NCBI RefSeq assembly: GCF_026213295.1
Contig: NC_079423.1
Coordinates: forward strand, 17,806,040 to 17,870,039
Direction: 5' to 3'
Length of the DNA: 64,000 nt
Source of the DNA: Gadus chalcogrammus
Lineage: Eukaryota > Chordata > Actinopteri > Gadiformes > Gadidae
Numbering within the stretch: the stretch's first letter is position 1; each line of letters starts with the position of its first letter. Below, piece after piece: positions 43,559 through 56,964 of this stretch. Both the position numbers and the translations under genes were made by a program. The notes under the pieces are model-generated. The model made no database searches. It had not been told where the DNA came from and saw nothing but the letters and a program-made list of their open reading frames with translations.

Positions 43559-43739
43559 GGGTCTGTACGTGCGTGTGTGCGACAGGGAGAGCCAGGCAGA
43601 GTTGACTGTAGCGTGTTTCCTCCTTTGTTGGGCTCCAGTTGGTATTTCCCCTCCAATCACGCGGCTCCGTGTGGCGGCGGCGCGTGACTCCGAGGCCGCT
43701 GTTTTAACCAACATGGCGTCGTCGGGCGTGAGCGCCGAG

Positions 43740-44060
43740 TGGTGAACGGTGTGAGCGTTCTGAGCGTTCTGATTATGTGCGTTGAGAGTTCTTAGCAGTT
43801 AGCGTTGTGCGTTCTGAGCATGTGCATTGTGCGTTCTGAGCGGTTAGAGTTGTGCGTTCGGAACTTGATTGTGGTGCGTTGTGTGCGGTGAGCGTTCTCA
43901 AAGTTCTGGGCGTTGTGTTGTGAGCGTTGTCCGTTCTGAGCGTGTGCGGTCAGCGTTGTGGTGAGCGTTGTCCGTTCTGAGCGTGTGCGGTCAGCGTTGT
44001 GGTGAGCATTGTCCGTTCTGAGCGTTCTGAGCGTGTGCGGTTAGCGTTGTGTGCGGCGGA
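43740..44060. repeat. ~41-bp GAGCGTT minisatellite
   Basis: Irregular copies of GAGCGTTGTCCGTTCTGAGC followed by GTGTGCGGTCAGCGTTGTGG. The right half (43920-44050) is regular, the left half degenerate. Confidence 0.88.
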
Positions 44061-44294
44061 CCCCGGTCCGAGCTCTGGAAGGCGTCCATTAGGCTTTAAG
44101 AAGCTTTCCTTTCGACAGCAGAGCAAACATTTGAACATCTGTCTCAATATTGCCTCTTCTCCAGTCATTTAATTAAAAAAATCTCACTCTTGGAATTTCA
44201 ATAAAGAAATCTCCCTCTTAAATCCTCTGTTATTAGCTTGCAGATATGTATCGGCCAGTCACAGCTATACCTCACATCTTGGACTGGTTTGGAC

Positions 44295-44439
<145 letters not shown>

Positions 44440-44569
44440 CTGCTAATGAAATAAACTGGTGAAAAACAACCATAAAATGACACATGAAAGTTGTTCATAC
44501 TCTTACGCTTTACAATGCGTGATTTACTTCTGAATTTACATGTGGTAAAACTTGGGACAGAGGGGAAGA

Positions 44570-45047
44570 GAAAGGGCAAGAGAGAGATTCAGATAGAGAA
44601 TGAGGGGGAGAGGGAGAGAGAGAAGGGGGAAGGAGAGAGAGAGGGAGGGAGAGAAGAGTGGAGGAGGGAGGGAGGGATAGAGGAGAGAAAGGGAGGGAGA
44701 GAGGAGAGTATTAAAGAGGGGGAGAGAGTGAAGGGGAGAGAGACTGAGGGTTGGGAGTAAAGAGGGCGAGAGAGGGGAGGAGGGAAAGACTGACAGGGAG
44801 AAAGAGGTAGAGAGACGATGGGAGAGAGAGGGAGGAGAAGGGGGAGACTGAACCAAGGAAGGGGGGTGAGGTAGAGAAAGAGGGAGGGAAGAGAAAGAGG
44901 GGAAGGCAGGGGTTGAAGAGAGGGAGAGAGAGAGAGAGAGAGGGGGGAGAGGGGGGGGGAGAGAGGGAGGGAGGGAGAGAGAGAGGGAGGGAGGGGGGGG
45001 AGGGAGGGGGGGAGAGAGAGAGAGGGAGAGAGAGAGAGGGAGAGGGA

Positions 45048-45127
<80 letters not shown>
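44570..45127. repeat. polypurine tract ending in (GA)n
   Basis: About 560 bp of GAGAGGGAGG-type purine sequence, ending with a perfect GA run at about 45052-45127. Confidence 0.95.
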
Positions 45128-45129
<2 letters not shown>

Positions 45130-45204
45130 CCAGCTATTGCCAGGCCTGAGGCAGACTTTGAGTAGCCGGAAACAATGAAGTCACATGTGACCCTCCACCC
45201 CAGC

Positions 45205-45570
45205 CCCCCCCCCCCCTCTCTCTCGCTCTCTCCTGTCTCCCCCCCCTCTCTGTCTCTCCTGTCTCCCCCCTCTCTCTCTCCTGTCTCCCCCCTCCTCTCT
45301 CCCCCTCTCTCTCTCTCTCCTTTCTCCCCCTCTCTCTCCTCTCTCCCCCCTCTCTCTCCTCTCTCCCCCCTCTCTCTTCTCTCTCCCCCCTCTCTCTCCT
45401 CTCTCCCCCCCTCTCTCTCCCTCTCCTGTCTCCCCCCCCTCTCTCTCCCTCCTGTCTCCCCCCCCTCTCTCTCCCTCCTCTCTCCCCCCCCTCTCTCTCT
45501 CTCCTCTCTCCCTCCTCTCCCCCCCCTCCCCCCCCTCTCTCCCCCCCTCCCCCCTCTCTCTCTCCTGTAG
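45205..45570. repeat. polypyrimidine tract
   Basis: About 365 bp of CTCTCTCCTCTCTCCCCCCT-type sequence starting 80 bp after the polypurine tract. The two face each other as near-complementary low-complexity arms. Confidence 0.95.
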
Positions 45571-45879
45571 TATTAATTGAGTGCGTTGATAAGGGTAGAT
45601 GGTTGATTCTATCTAAAGGCGGCGGTTCTATCAGGACCCGTGCTTTGGGGAGTGGTTTGAGTTCCCCTCAGGAATCAATCCGGCGTCTTATCTCCGGTGT
45701 TGACCGGCGCTGTAAAACAAAGCACACAGCTGGAGATGCCCGCCGCGATTGTGCGTCTTCATTGTGTGTTGTGTGGTTGTTTGTTGTACAGTTTGATGTT
45801 CCCATCCTACCTGTATAGGCCTCCTGCGGGCCTCATATAGCATGATGACCCCTGACCCCTCCAAGCTTATTAATGAAAT

Positions 45880-45945
45880 CTAAAGTTGCTGTAGGTTGCT
45901 TTGCAGAAAGGTGTCTGCTAAATGTAGCAGCCATTCATAGTAACC
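45880..45945 (+). mobile_element. SINE 3' tail fragment
   Basis: GGTTGCTTTGCAGAAAGGTG followed by TCTGCTAAATG matches the fish SINE/LINE tail. Confidence 0.45.
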
Positions 45946-45949
45946 CAAA

Positions 45950-46400
45950 TGTATTATTTATCAGTACAGCCCCCCCCCAATGCTAAGCAATACACGATGA
46001 AGACATCTCCACCTGTGCACTTTGTATATATATATATCTATATACTGTATATGTAGGCTGTGTTGTGTACTCTGTGCTGCTCGCACCGCGGTTGTGTAAA
46101 CGGCGTCTGTGTGGATGGGAAGTGAAGGAGCAGTCATTCACTAAAGTGAGGCTGGGAGCCAAATGAAAGATGGTTCCAATTAAAGGAATGGGTGTAAGCG
46201 TCTAATATAGTGTGTCCCTACCAGCCGCCGTAGCCTAATGCATCCCTGCTAATTCGGCCTGACGGATGAGTTTCACACTCCGCTCACGTGCGCAAGAATA
46301 ATTGTGAGATTTATCTCGAGACGTGGCTCTCATTAAGGATTCACGACATTTCATTAAAGCAATATTGTTCTAGAAAGCGGCGCCGGCTGTTTGAGTCGGG
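45950..46400. other. intergenic, no gene seen
   Basis: Unique sequence. No exon recognised. Confidence 0.5.
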
Positions 46401-46780
<380 letters not shown>

Positions 46781-46938
46781 ACGCTGCAGTGTTTATCCCT
46801 TAAGAGGAAACCGATCAGCAGACTGCGTTAACCGACCACTTAGATACGCAGAGAACGCTACATGCTAAACCCACCAAGTAAACACATGTTCACATACGAC
46901 ACACACGTGTCTGCATACAACACACACACACACTCAGA

Positions 46939-46942
<4 letters not shown>

Positions 46943-47032
<90 letters not shown>
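46943..47032. repeat. (CA)n microsatellite
   Basis: A CA run of about 90 bp, complementary in sequence to the GT tract 170 bp upstream. Confidence 0.95.
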
Positions 47033-47033
<1 letters not shown>

Positions 47034-47286
47034 GCATATGCACGCACACACAAACACACATGCGCTCATTCACATCGAACACAAGCAGACTTTCGTGTCA
47101 AAAGCGCTTTCAGATTCTAACCCTCCGGTGACATCAGTACTGGGGGAGTCCGCCCGGATGTAGGAGGGGTTAGCCTCCCAGTGCGTCCACTGGGCAGACT
47201 GGGAGATCGATAGATGGATCATCTGGGGGGACACGCCCACTAGTGATGTTGAAGCCGGCCAGACAGAGCTTCAGTTCCTCTCTACA

Positions 47287-47287
<1 letters not shown>

Positions 47288-47366
<79 letters not shown>

Positions 47367-47386
47367 ATCATATATATATATATAGA
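47288..47386. repeat. (TA)n microsatellite
   Basis: A TA run of about 70 bp and a shorter second run. Confidence 0.95.
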
Positions 47387-47601
47387 CAGTATAATATGGT
47401 TTGTGGGCCCAGAGCTCATCAGAGACCTCAGGGCAGCGTTGTGAAGTGGTTGTTCCTGCTCTCGCAGACGGCTTCACCACAATATTGCCTCTAATCAGAT
47501 TCAACCGCTACAAATGCCTGCCGCTGATTGGTCGCATCAAGTCCACCTGACTGTGAAGGCCCCTCCCACTCTGTCAGAGTGTCAGGGAGATCATTACAAT
47601 G

Positions 47602-47655
47602 TTTTACATTCAGAAACAGAGGCTTTATCCAAAGCGACTTACAATGAGTACATGT
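47602..47655 (-). mobile_element. SINE/LINE tail, antisense
   Basis: TTTACATTCAGAAACAGAGG then CTTTATCCAAAGCGACTTAC is the reverse complement of the common fish tail GTAAGTCGCTTTGGATAAAG. Confidence 0.6.
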
Positions 47656-47781
47656 GTCAGAAGAAAGAGGAACAACGTTCGTGTCCAGACGTTGTGGGTC
47701 TTTATGTTGTAACGTGATCCATGTCAAAGAGGATTGTGTGTCCCCCCGTTGACGGACAATAAAGTTTTCCCCCTATGAACG

Positions 47782-47925
47782 GGGTCTGGTCTGGTCTGGT
47801 CTGGTCTGGTCTGGTCCGGTCTGGTCTGGTCCGGTCTGGTCCGGTCCGGTCTGGTCTGGTCTGGTCCGGTCCGGTCCGGTCCGGTCCGGTCCGGTCCGGT
47901 CTGGTCCGGTCCGGTCCGGTCCGGT
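47782..47925. repeat. (TCTGG/TCCGG)n pentanucleotide repeat
   Basis: About 29 pentamers that are either GGTCT or GGTCC in register, differing only by C versus T at the CpG. Confidence 0.96.
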
Positions 47926-48179
47926 CTGTGTGTCCCTCCCCACTCCAGAGGTCTGTCTGAGGGCTGCTGGGTCTGTAATGTAAAGTGTTTGTGAACAAGC
48001 AGCCAGTTACTCACTTAGCAGATCTCATTTGGAGATTGGAGGGCATGTACGTGCAGCGTGCACGCTCCCCGTGCACGCCCCTGAGAGGCTTGTTCTCTAT
48101 CAGGAGATAATCACGGCTTTAATCTCCTGCATCAGTCAGGCCGGCTCACCCCCCCGTCTCTCTGCTGAGCAGATAGAGC

Positions 48180-48472
48180 GCACACACACACACACACATG
48201 CATGCACGCACGCACGCACACGCAACACATAGAACACTACCAGTACCAGTACGACAGAACCCTACCAGTACCAGTACCACAGACCAGTATCATAGTATCC
48301 TATGAATCCATGTTCAAAGTATTCCAGTAGCATCACATATTAGCCCCTTCTTCATCTGAAGTACTTTAAGTTGAGAGCGTTGAGACCCCCCCCCCCCCCC
48401 CCACACACTATTGTTGATGTTTATAATATACCAAGATAAACACAAACCAAACCCCCCCCCCACACACACACA

Positions 48473-48516
<44 letters not shown>

Positions 48517-48537
48517 CACTCACTCACTCACTCAAAG
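48180..48537. repeat. CA, poly-C and (ACGC)n repeats
   Basis: CA/GCACGCAC run at about 48180-48225, about 18 C near 48387, CA then (GCAC)n at about 48462-48520 and (ACTC)n at about 48518-48534. Confidence 0.9.
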
Positions 48538-48539
48538 TC

Positions 48540-49880
48540 CCGGGTGCCCTTCCTCGTCGTAATTATTCCGCGGGAGGAAGAGGAGGAGGAGTGATTTCTC
48601 CTGCCCAGTTATGAAAAGCTCATTAAAACAGACCCGCAACAAACAGGGCGCTTTGGGAGGACCCCTTTCAATTCCGCTTCATAATTCTCCTCTGTTTTAA
48701 TCATTTATATCAATTAATCATTCCTGGGAGAGCGGGACATTCACTGGCGTCCGTGGCGCGTTTTTGTTCGACTCGGTTTGAAGACGACGAGGAAGAGGAG
48801 GAGGATGAAGAGCCGGGAGAAGTCGTCTGCCAGAAGGGAAATCAAGTCGGAGCGGACGGAATAATTAAACAATTACACTCAAGAAGGACATATTCTTTAT
48901 GAGTCTGATGTCTTCCTAATGAAGCCCCGGCGCGCTAATGAAGCCGTTTTGTCATGTAAAACTAATCTAATACCAAACTAAACTAATCTGCTCCCTGAAT
49001 CTCAAGTCACTCTGAAGAGAGGCTCTCCAACTCTCCAGGAAAACTTCCCCGCTCCCCGCGGCCGGCTCCGGCCCCAGGGCTCCAGCAGGCTCGGACCTGC
49101 TGCGGCTCGTCTGATCTGTCTGATAGGGGGAACCCGGGGCTTCTCTGGGGGTAAAACGCTCTGTGAGCCGGGCAGCAGCGATGGTGATAGAGTGAACCTC
49201 CGTAACAAGCTATTTAAAAGTCATAAATCACACTACACTCTGCATTAGGGAACATGTCAGGAGCGAATTATCCCGAGTAAATATGTTGTAAAAGATGGCA
49301 AGTCTTTATCCGTTAGAAAAAAATTATATTGAATTTTTTTTTATATTGGGCGAATTTATAGTGTAGGATTAAATAAATTATCGGATTAAATAGCCATCGA
49401 GGTCTTTCAGATTATGGTCCAACCAGTGAACTAAAGATTAATTTAATGGGTTTGCGAATCAGCGGGGCATGCTGCAGTACCAGGAGCCGCCAGACGATGG
49501 CGCCATTACGTTCCGTAAGAGAGCATTTTTTATTAACGTTCACTTTGACTTCAGTACGATGAGAACGAGTCGTTCTTTTGGACATTTGAAAGGAGGAATA
49601 AACAAACACATATATTTCCGTGGTGAACACGACTGAACTGAGGTGTGTTTTGGGGGCACGTCACGTGATGTTGAAATGTAATCATTCTAATCAAAAATCA
49701 ACACTTGGACAATGTTTCCTTTACAACCTCTCAACGCGTCTTTAACATATCCTCATTTACGAGAAGGATTGTTCACTTGGTTACATTACTATAACTATTA
49801 TTATCATTATATATATTATAATTATAATTATTATAATAATATCACGATCCGATCTTAATCATGCTCTCCGCGTCCAGGAA
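48540..49880. other. intergenic, no gene seen
   Basis: Unique, AT-rich sequence with many ATTAAT and TTAAAC motifs. A CpG-richer patch lies at 48990-49190. No exon recognised. Confidence 0.45.
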
Positions 49881-50500
49881 CGAAGACATAATAATAAACC
49901 ACTTCGCTGATTGGCTGCCTTTGTTATTGCTCCTAAATCGACTGCGCGGTGATTGGATGCGGGTACCGTGACGTCAGCCGGCTAAAAGAGCTCTCCACCG
50001 GAGCCCTCCGTTCGTCAGCCACACATGCGGAGGCGCGCGTCGAAGACAGTGCGTGAAGCGGGTGTCTTGTGTGTGTACATGTGTGTGCGTGTGTGTGTGT
50101 TGCATCTTCAGACGCGTCTCGCTGCACACTTGTCGTTCTTGCGGAGGACATTACCGCCTGCGTGCGTCTCCACTTCCCCGGGCCATGGACCCGCTGCCCC
50201 GCAGAGCCCAGACCGACGCCCCGGCTCCGACACCACGGAACCTACCCGCTGGAAATACTATCTGAGAACTCCATTTGCGAAGTGTCACTTGGTTCCTGCG
50301 CTCCGGTCCGTGCGTCAGCCAGCTCTCCTCTCGGACCTGGAGGCCGTCTGTCCAGCGATACATCGGCCTAACTTTTTCTACTGTACGGACGTTTAAAGCC
50401 TTTTTATTCCGCTCCACGCAGTCCGATCTGACTCTCCGTCCCGTCAAACTCCGTCGTCAGATCCAACCATTACTCTTAAAAAGGACAAGCGAGGTGGGTG
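49880..50500 (+). promoter_or_regulatory. candidate promoter and non-coding first exon
   Basis: Inverted CCAAT boxes (GATTGG at about 49909 and 49951), a perfect CRE TGACGTCA (49970-49977) and a TATA-like GCTAAAAGAG about 10 bp further precede a CpG-rich block. A possible splice donor, GCGAG|GTGGGT, lies near 50492. No coding continuation exists in the window. By human gene order the next gene after HS2ST1 would be LMO4, but that link is inference. Confidence 0.35.
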
Positions 50501-51030
50501 TCTATCCCCTACCCCCCTGTCCCCCGGTGTGCGGTGATGGTAGATGGTGTTAGATGGTGTGTTAGATGGTGTTAGATGTGCTGATCACAGTGGAGACACT
50601 CCGCTCCATCTAGAAAGGCTGTGTGTGTTTTAAAGAATGTTGGTGATATTTGATATCTTGTTTTCCCTCCTCCTCCACCCCCTTCCCATGCATCCCACGA
50701 CCGCTCCGAAGCGCTCTCTATTCTACTCGTATATTATACCGCTGCATACTACTGTTGTACTACTGTGGTTATTCTACTACGATGGTTCTACTCCGTTTGA
50801 CTCTATGTATTCTACGCTATTCAGCTAGGGTAGTTGTACTTAATTCTAGTTCTACTCTGTATTTTACGACAGTAGTTATATTCGGCTCCAGTAGTTATAC
50901 GACAGTAATACTAATCTGTAGTCTACTTTGATTGGATTATATCGATTGGTCCCTGGTATAGAATAGGTCCATAGTCAAGGACTATAACACCATGTCCCTG
51001 TTGTGGTCTTCCAGAACTATAACAACCCGT
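50500..51030. other. intergenic, no gene seen
   Basis: Short GTTAGATGGT repeats (50540-50580) and TAC-rich sequence (50710-50930, with many TTCTACTC and GTACTAC motifs). No exon. Confidence 0.5.
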
Positions 51031-51059
51031 CCTACCAGGTCCATGCATGCTCCTTGTAG

Positions 51060-51361
51060 ACCAGGAGATTGGGGACTTTGTCCTGGTAGACCAGGAGTAC
51101 TGGGACGTGTTCCTGGTAGACCGGGGTACTGGGACGTGGTCTTGATAGACCAGGGTACTGGGACATGGTCTTTATAGACCCGGGTACTGGGACGTGGTCT
51201 TGATAGACCAGGGTACTGGGACATGGTCTTTATAGACCCGGGTACTGGGACATGGTCTTTATAGACCCGGGTATTGGGACATGGTCTTGGTAGACTCGGG
51301 GTACTGGGATGTGGTCTTGGTAGACTCGGGGTACTGGGACGGGGTCCTGGTGGCTGCCCGC
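51060..51361. repeat. 29-bp minisatellite cut by an assembly gap
   Basis: About 10 copies of a 29-bp unit (core GTACTGGGACATGGTCTTTA) running up to the N gap. The true array length is unknown. Confidence 0.93.
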
Positions 51362-51461
51362 NNNNNNNNNNNNNNNNNNNNNNNNNNNNNNNNNNNNNNN
51401 NNNNNNNNNNNNNNNNNNNNNNNNNNNNNNNNNNNNNNNNNNNNNNNNNNNNNNNNNNNNN
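51362..51461. other. assembly gap (100 N)
   Basis: Exactly 100 unknown bases, the conventional placeholder for a gap of unknown size. Open frames crossing it are meaningless. Confidence 0.99.
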
Positions 51462-51779
51462 GGGCGGGACCACCAGGGAGCCAGCCAATCAACACACTGG
51501 GCTGGTATCAGCAGGTGTGTCGTTACCGTGTGTCATCACGTTGACCAGCCGCGACTCGACTTTCAATTACTGACCACACGTCGAGTGTATGCGATATCAA
51601 CATTTTTCCATGGTTACCCAAAATCCATATGCAAAGTCAACATGCTATGAAGATGTCTCATGATGCTCACTTGTGTAGATTATGATCAGATTTCACACTT
51701 TCCAAGGATACCAGGAGCTCAGACCTCACTTTCATCTTCTGAAGCCAGTAACCAACGTTCCTCCACACTTTGAGGACGT

Positions 51780-52082
51780 GCGTGTGTTTGTGTGTGGAAT
51801 AGTGTGTGTATGGTTGTGTAGTGTGTGTTTGTGTTTGTGTGTGTTTGTGTGTAGTGTGCTGTGTATGTGTGTGTGAGGGGTTGCGTGTAGCGTGTGTTTG
51901 CAATTGTGTTTCTGTGTGTCTGTGTTGGTGCGTGTTAGTGTGTTTGTGCGTTAGTGTATGCGTGTGTGTGTTAGTGTGTGTGAGTGGGTGTTAGTGCGTT
52001 TATGTGTGGTTGTGCGTTAGTGAGCTCGTGTGTGCGTGTGTCCGTGTGTTAGTGTGTGGTTGTGTGTGTGTGTGTGTGTGTA
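51780..52082. repeat. degenerate GT-rich tract
   Basis: GTGTGTTTGTGTGTTAGTGTG-like degenerate repeats over 300 bp, with a short pure GT run at the end. Confidence 0.85.
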
Positions 52083-52084
52083 GC

Positions 52085-53570
52085 CGGTGCTCAGAGTCCA
52101 CAGCCCGGTAGTTCTTCCGCTCAGCCGTCCCTGGGAGACGGCTAGCACCGGCGGCGGCGGAAGGGAGTACGTGTTAAAAGTTGAGAGCGTTTAATTAGTA
52201 GAACCAAGAGGCCATCGGGGAACGCCTGCGCCCTCCATGACCACAGCTTTCCCTCAGACGTCTCATAACGCTCCTAAAGACCAAAACACCAGCGGAGGCT
52301 AACGCTAACGCGCGCCGCCGCCAAACCCAGCGAGTCCGGTCGGACAACAGAGAGGCAGAGACGGGTTTCAGACGTCTCTGCGTTCCGCGTCTACAAACCC
52401 GTCTGCGGGCCAAGTGCAGAGGTAATCAGGCGGTCCTCCGGTTGGCCGCGGTGTTGTTGTGGCGAGGGATCGGCGCCGCGGCGAGAGCCTCCTCCCCCCT
52501 CCCTCCCTCCTCCCCCCCTCCCTCCCTGGAGACAGGCTGTGGCGGAGCACCGCAGAGCGAGCCGCCCTCTGGCATCACATTTGAAACACTTTCTCGCAGT
52601 ATGGATCTCCTGGCGCCCGCGGTCCTGAGGCGGCCCGCATCAGAGGCCGGCGCTGGACCGCGCTGAAGCAGGACCCCCCGACCCCCGACTCACCCCCCCA
52701 CCCTCAGAGCCACGCGTCCACACCTTGAGGAGCTGCCCACGGGGTCGGGGAGGGGAGGGGCCCTAATGGAAGGTGAGGAGGCCGGACGGCGATGAAAGGA
52801 CAGTTAGCAGACCCGAGGAGGGCGGAGTCAAGATGGAGGCCGACGCCGCGTCTCTGCGTCCTCTCAGCGCTCATCACGATCACACACCCTCCCCCCCCCC
52901 TCACGCTCCGATCGCCGTCCGGAACGCCGCCTCCGTAAACAAACACACATATTTGCGCAGAGAATTGAGGAATGCGAGGGTGACGTGCGCGTTACACTCA
53001 GCCCTTTGGACACCGCGGCCCTCGCCACAACAAGAGCCTTTATCTCTGGGTACGGACAAAGTGCACTTCAGCCGGGTAAGTGGTCGTGGAGGGAGGGGCG
53101 GGGTGGGGGAGGGAGGGAGGGGGAGGGGGAGGGCGGTCAAACAGTGGTGCAGTCCAGATTCCCCTTGACATTTTTTGCGCCGCGATTCCTGCGAGGATGT
53201 GGAATCCGACGACAGATACGGAGACCCAGAGAGACGTTCTTTAAAGAGCATTAAACAAATACATTTTAGTATTGGACAAAAGGGGGGGTGTCACAAAAGC
53301 GTTCTCCAGCCCCCCCTGAAACGGCCGTCTTTAGAGCGTTTTGATGCTCATGGGATTAAATGCGTGCGCAGCGTAGCGAGAACGCACGGCGACAGGATGT
53401 CATGTGACGTGGGTCCGTTGAGCCCGGGCTATAAATAGCCGAAACAACGGTTGTGGCGAGGGGGAGGAGCCTAGCGGCGGGGACACAGGGAGAGGAGGCG
53501 ACGGCGCTCCGCCGAATAAAGGGACGGCCGTTAGCGAGGAAGCTAACTAGCATCTGAAGCCGAGGCTAAC
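52085..53570. other. CpG-rich block, no gene assigned
   Basis: GC-rich unique sequence with pyrimidine/purine patches (52490-52530, 53090-53135) and a TATA-like CTATAAATAGCC at about 53430, preceded by GTGACGTGGG. It could hold a promoter or enhancer. None of the open frames has a recognisable domain. Confidence 0.3.
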
Positions 53571-54150
53571 CTGATGACAGCTACCTCAACACCCGGACTG
53601 AGGGAGCTCATTAAACTCATAGAAACCCACAAAGAGAAGCAGAGGAACAAAGTAGCAGTGAACTTTATTTTCAGTTGAAATGAGGGCTGAAACGGCGTTT
53701 TAACGCCCGCCAACCCCCCTTACCCGAACCCAGACAGCCGTAAAGGTCAGCGCTTGAAGAAGTTCAATTAGCTTATTAGAAGCTATTGGGCTAAAGGAGA
53801 CTCTAATATAGCCCTCTCCCTGCGTCTCCTCTGACACAAAGGAGCCGCCATCACTTCCTCCTTTGTTGAGGCGCTACGTACGCTATGCTAGCAGGAAGCA
53901 CGCACGTAAACAAACACAAACACACAAACAGCTGTACTCTCCTCCAGTTTAAGATACATGACATTCAGTTTTTCTTCCCCCCCAGACACTTTTCCCTGGC
54001 TGCCTCCTCCACCCTGGATTCTCCTCCTCCACCCTCCATGCTCCTCCTCCACCCTCACTCCCAAACCGCTCCCAGCGCTCACACATCAACACTCTGCACC
54101 GCGGAATAAAGGTGAGGAGAGGAGGAAAAGAGCAGAACGACAGAACACCT
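53570..54150. other. intergenic, no gene seen
   Basis: Unique sequence with a short CTCCTCCACCCT repeat at about 54003-54055. Confidence 0.5.
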
Positions 54151-54156
54151 GCGGAC

Positions 54157-54603
<447 letters not shown>

Positions 54604-54609
54604 CTAGCT

Positions 54610-55665
54610 CCTGGAACCCTCCTCTTCTAGGTTTCACACACTGCCCTTTCCATCCCTCCGGCCGTCTCTCCGTCCCCAGAACGGCTCAGATCCGCTTGAA
54701 TATTAATTATGGAACAATGCAATCCTCTTAATGTGTGTCCATTACACTCATTACTAAGCCCCTTCCAACGCACACATACAAACACAAAGATCGGATGTTT
54801 TACATGAAAAGAGGAGGAGTTTAATGAAAGTAGAGACCGTAAAGTAATAAATAAGCCCTGCATCCATTTTAAATAGAAATGCTGCGACAAATAGAAAACT
54901 TTATAGGTCACTTGCCACTTCAATATTTAACATATCAAGAAGCATTATACGACTACAAGAGTCAAACTCGCAACCGCTAGAGTTTTTCAGTAATAGCAGT
55001 GAGTCGTTTTGATTTATTCCTATTAGATAAATGTGCATTCAAACAAAAAAATGGATTTTTATGTTGTGAGAATATTCGATTGTTTGAGACAAACATCATG
55101 TAAATATAATATAATATTTACCCGTTCCTAATACATGCAAATGCTCTAACTTGTATTTCTGAGTGTTATTCTAATCTGTTGAGACGGTTTCTCAAAGCTC
55201 TCCGGTGCGTAGCGAGGCTGCGGCGCTGCACTGTCCTAGCGCTAACGCTAATGTAGCGTGTGCTAACGCGGCGCTCCATGTTGTTCTCCATCAGTCCGCT
55301 AACGCCGCGCCGCTCCGCTGAGCACCTGACGGAGGGCCAGCGATTTGAGAGCGCAGCAGTTCTGTCCGCTACGCTAATGATCACGCTAATGCTAAATCCC
55401 TCCTAATTAGCCACATGTACGCGCCGTGAATCCCGCCGCTGGTTTAACATTGGCTGCCCCGAAACACGGCGCTGGTGGCTCCACAAAACCACCAAGACCC
55501 CCCCCGCCCCCCCACCAAAACCCCCATCCGCTGAGGGCAGGGGAGACCAATGGAGCCCAGAGTCCCCGGCGACAGAGAGGGAGCAGCCGGAGTCATTTAA
55601 ATTCAGTTGACATTTACTGTCACAGGATATTAACTCACTAGCATCTTACTCAGCACCCGCGGCCT
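54610..55665. other. intergenic, no gene seen
   Basis: Unique AT-rich sequence. GCTAACGC motifs recur at 55237-55305 (GCTAACGCTAATG and similar). No exon. Confidence 0.5.
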
Positions 55666-55671
55666 GTGGGG

Positions 55672-55702
55672 AGGGAGGGAGAGAGAGAGAGAGAGAGAGA
55701 GA

Positions 55703-55752
<50 letters not shown>

Positions 55753-55794
55753 GAGAGAGAGAGGGGGAAAGAGAGAGAGAGAGAGAGAGAAAGA

Positions 55795-55846
<52 letters not shown>

Positions 55847-55847
55847 G

Positions 55848-55921
<74 letters not shown>

Positions 55922-55931
55922 GAAAGAGAGA

Positions 55932-55979
<48 letters not shown>

Positions 55980-56013
55980 ATGAGGGTGAGAGAGAGGGTG
56001 GGAGAGAGAGAGA
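55672..56013. repeat. (GA)n array
   Basis: About 340 bp of GA repeat with GAGGGTGAGA and GGGGGAAAGA interruptions. Confidence 0.96.
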
Positions 56014-56019
56014 TAGAGC

Positions 56020-56960
56020 TGCCCTCCTCTCCCTACTGTACTCTTACCCCGTTCCCCCCGGTGGTGGAGCTGATGCGAGGTACACCGCCCCCCTCCCATA
56101 GGTCACGCTCCCCAAATGCGGGAATGTCACGTCTGGGGGCCGTGCGGGGCCAGCGGGCCCCACACCTCCAGACGGGGGTTGGGGGGGACGGCGCGGCGAT
56201 GCATGCCTTGTGACAACACACCGACGACGGGCTTATTTTAGCTCCAAAACTTTACCACCAATCCGAGGAGGAGGTGTGAGGATGTCTGGAGGTGCTTCAC
56301 GGATATCGCCATGGATACCTGCATCCCAAGAAACCCAGACGAAGCGGATGCGACGGGGAGGAGGATGAGGTCTGATTCACAGACCGGGAATCGGCCTCTG
56401 TGGTTCGCTCTGTCTCTCTGGTTTGATCGTGAGCCCTCGGAACATATTTTTGATGAAGCATTGTGTTTGTTTGTTGAGACATTAAGTCCCCTTTTGACCA
56501 CAATACAAGTTCACACGTAAGATTGTTAAAATCACATGCATAGGCTGACTGTAAGGATTATAACTCTCTACAGTGATATTCTAACAAGCCCTGATTCTTG
56601 GTTAGGGTGAGGGAGGAGATGCAATCTGAATGCAGAGGTTCCATTAACTAATGCAGTTTGAAAGGATGGAAACATGAAATACTGGGTGTAAAAATGCAAT
56701 TTATTTACAGTGAGTCTGCCTGAGCCGATACTGGGTGTTTGAAGACAGAACCAGAACCCTTTCCCTCCTGAAGGTATCTCCGTGGCTATCGGTCTGTATG
56801 TCCTCTCGGTCTGCAGCAGTAAACTGTCGACTGCATGGTGGCTTCCAGCAAGGACACGACCTTGGAGGACTCACCGACCAATCGTCTGATGAGCCAGGAG
56901 ACCTGGGGGCCAATCAGGCCTATAACATGAAACAGGGAGGAACGACTTTGTTGCGTCGGG
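56020..56960. other. intergenic, no gene seen
   Basis: Unique sequence with a CpG-richer patch at 56080-56240. No exon recognised. Confidence 0.5.
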
Positions 56961-56964
56961 GCTA

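Noticed and set aside
43713..43745. ACCAACATGGCGTCGTCGGG as a first coding exon
   Set aside because: Good start context, but the frame ends after ten codons (MASSGVSAEW) and no donor keeps it open.
50025..50553. Several 90-120 codon open frames in the CpG block
   Set aside because: CpG-rich DNA is stop-poor; none resembles a known protein, including the LIM-only proteins that gene order would suggest.
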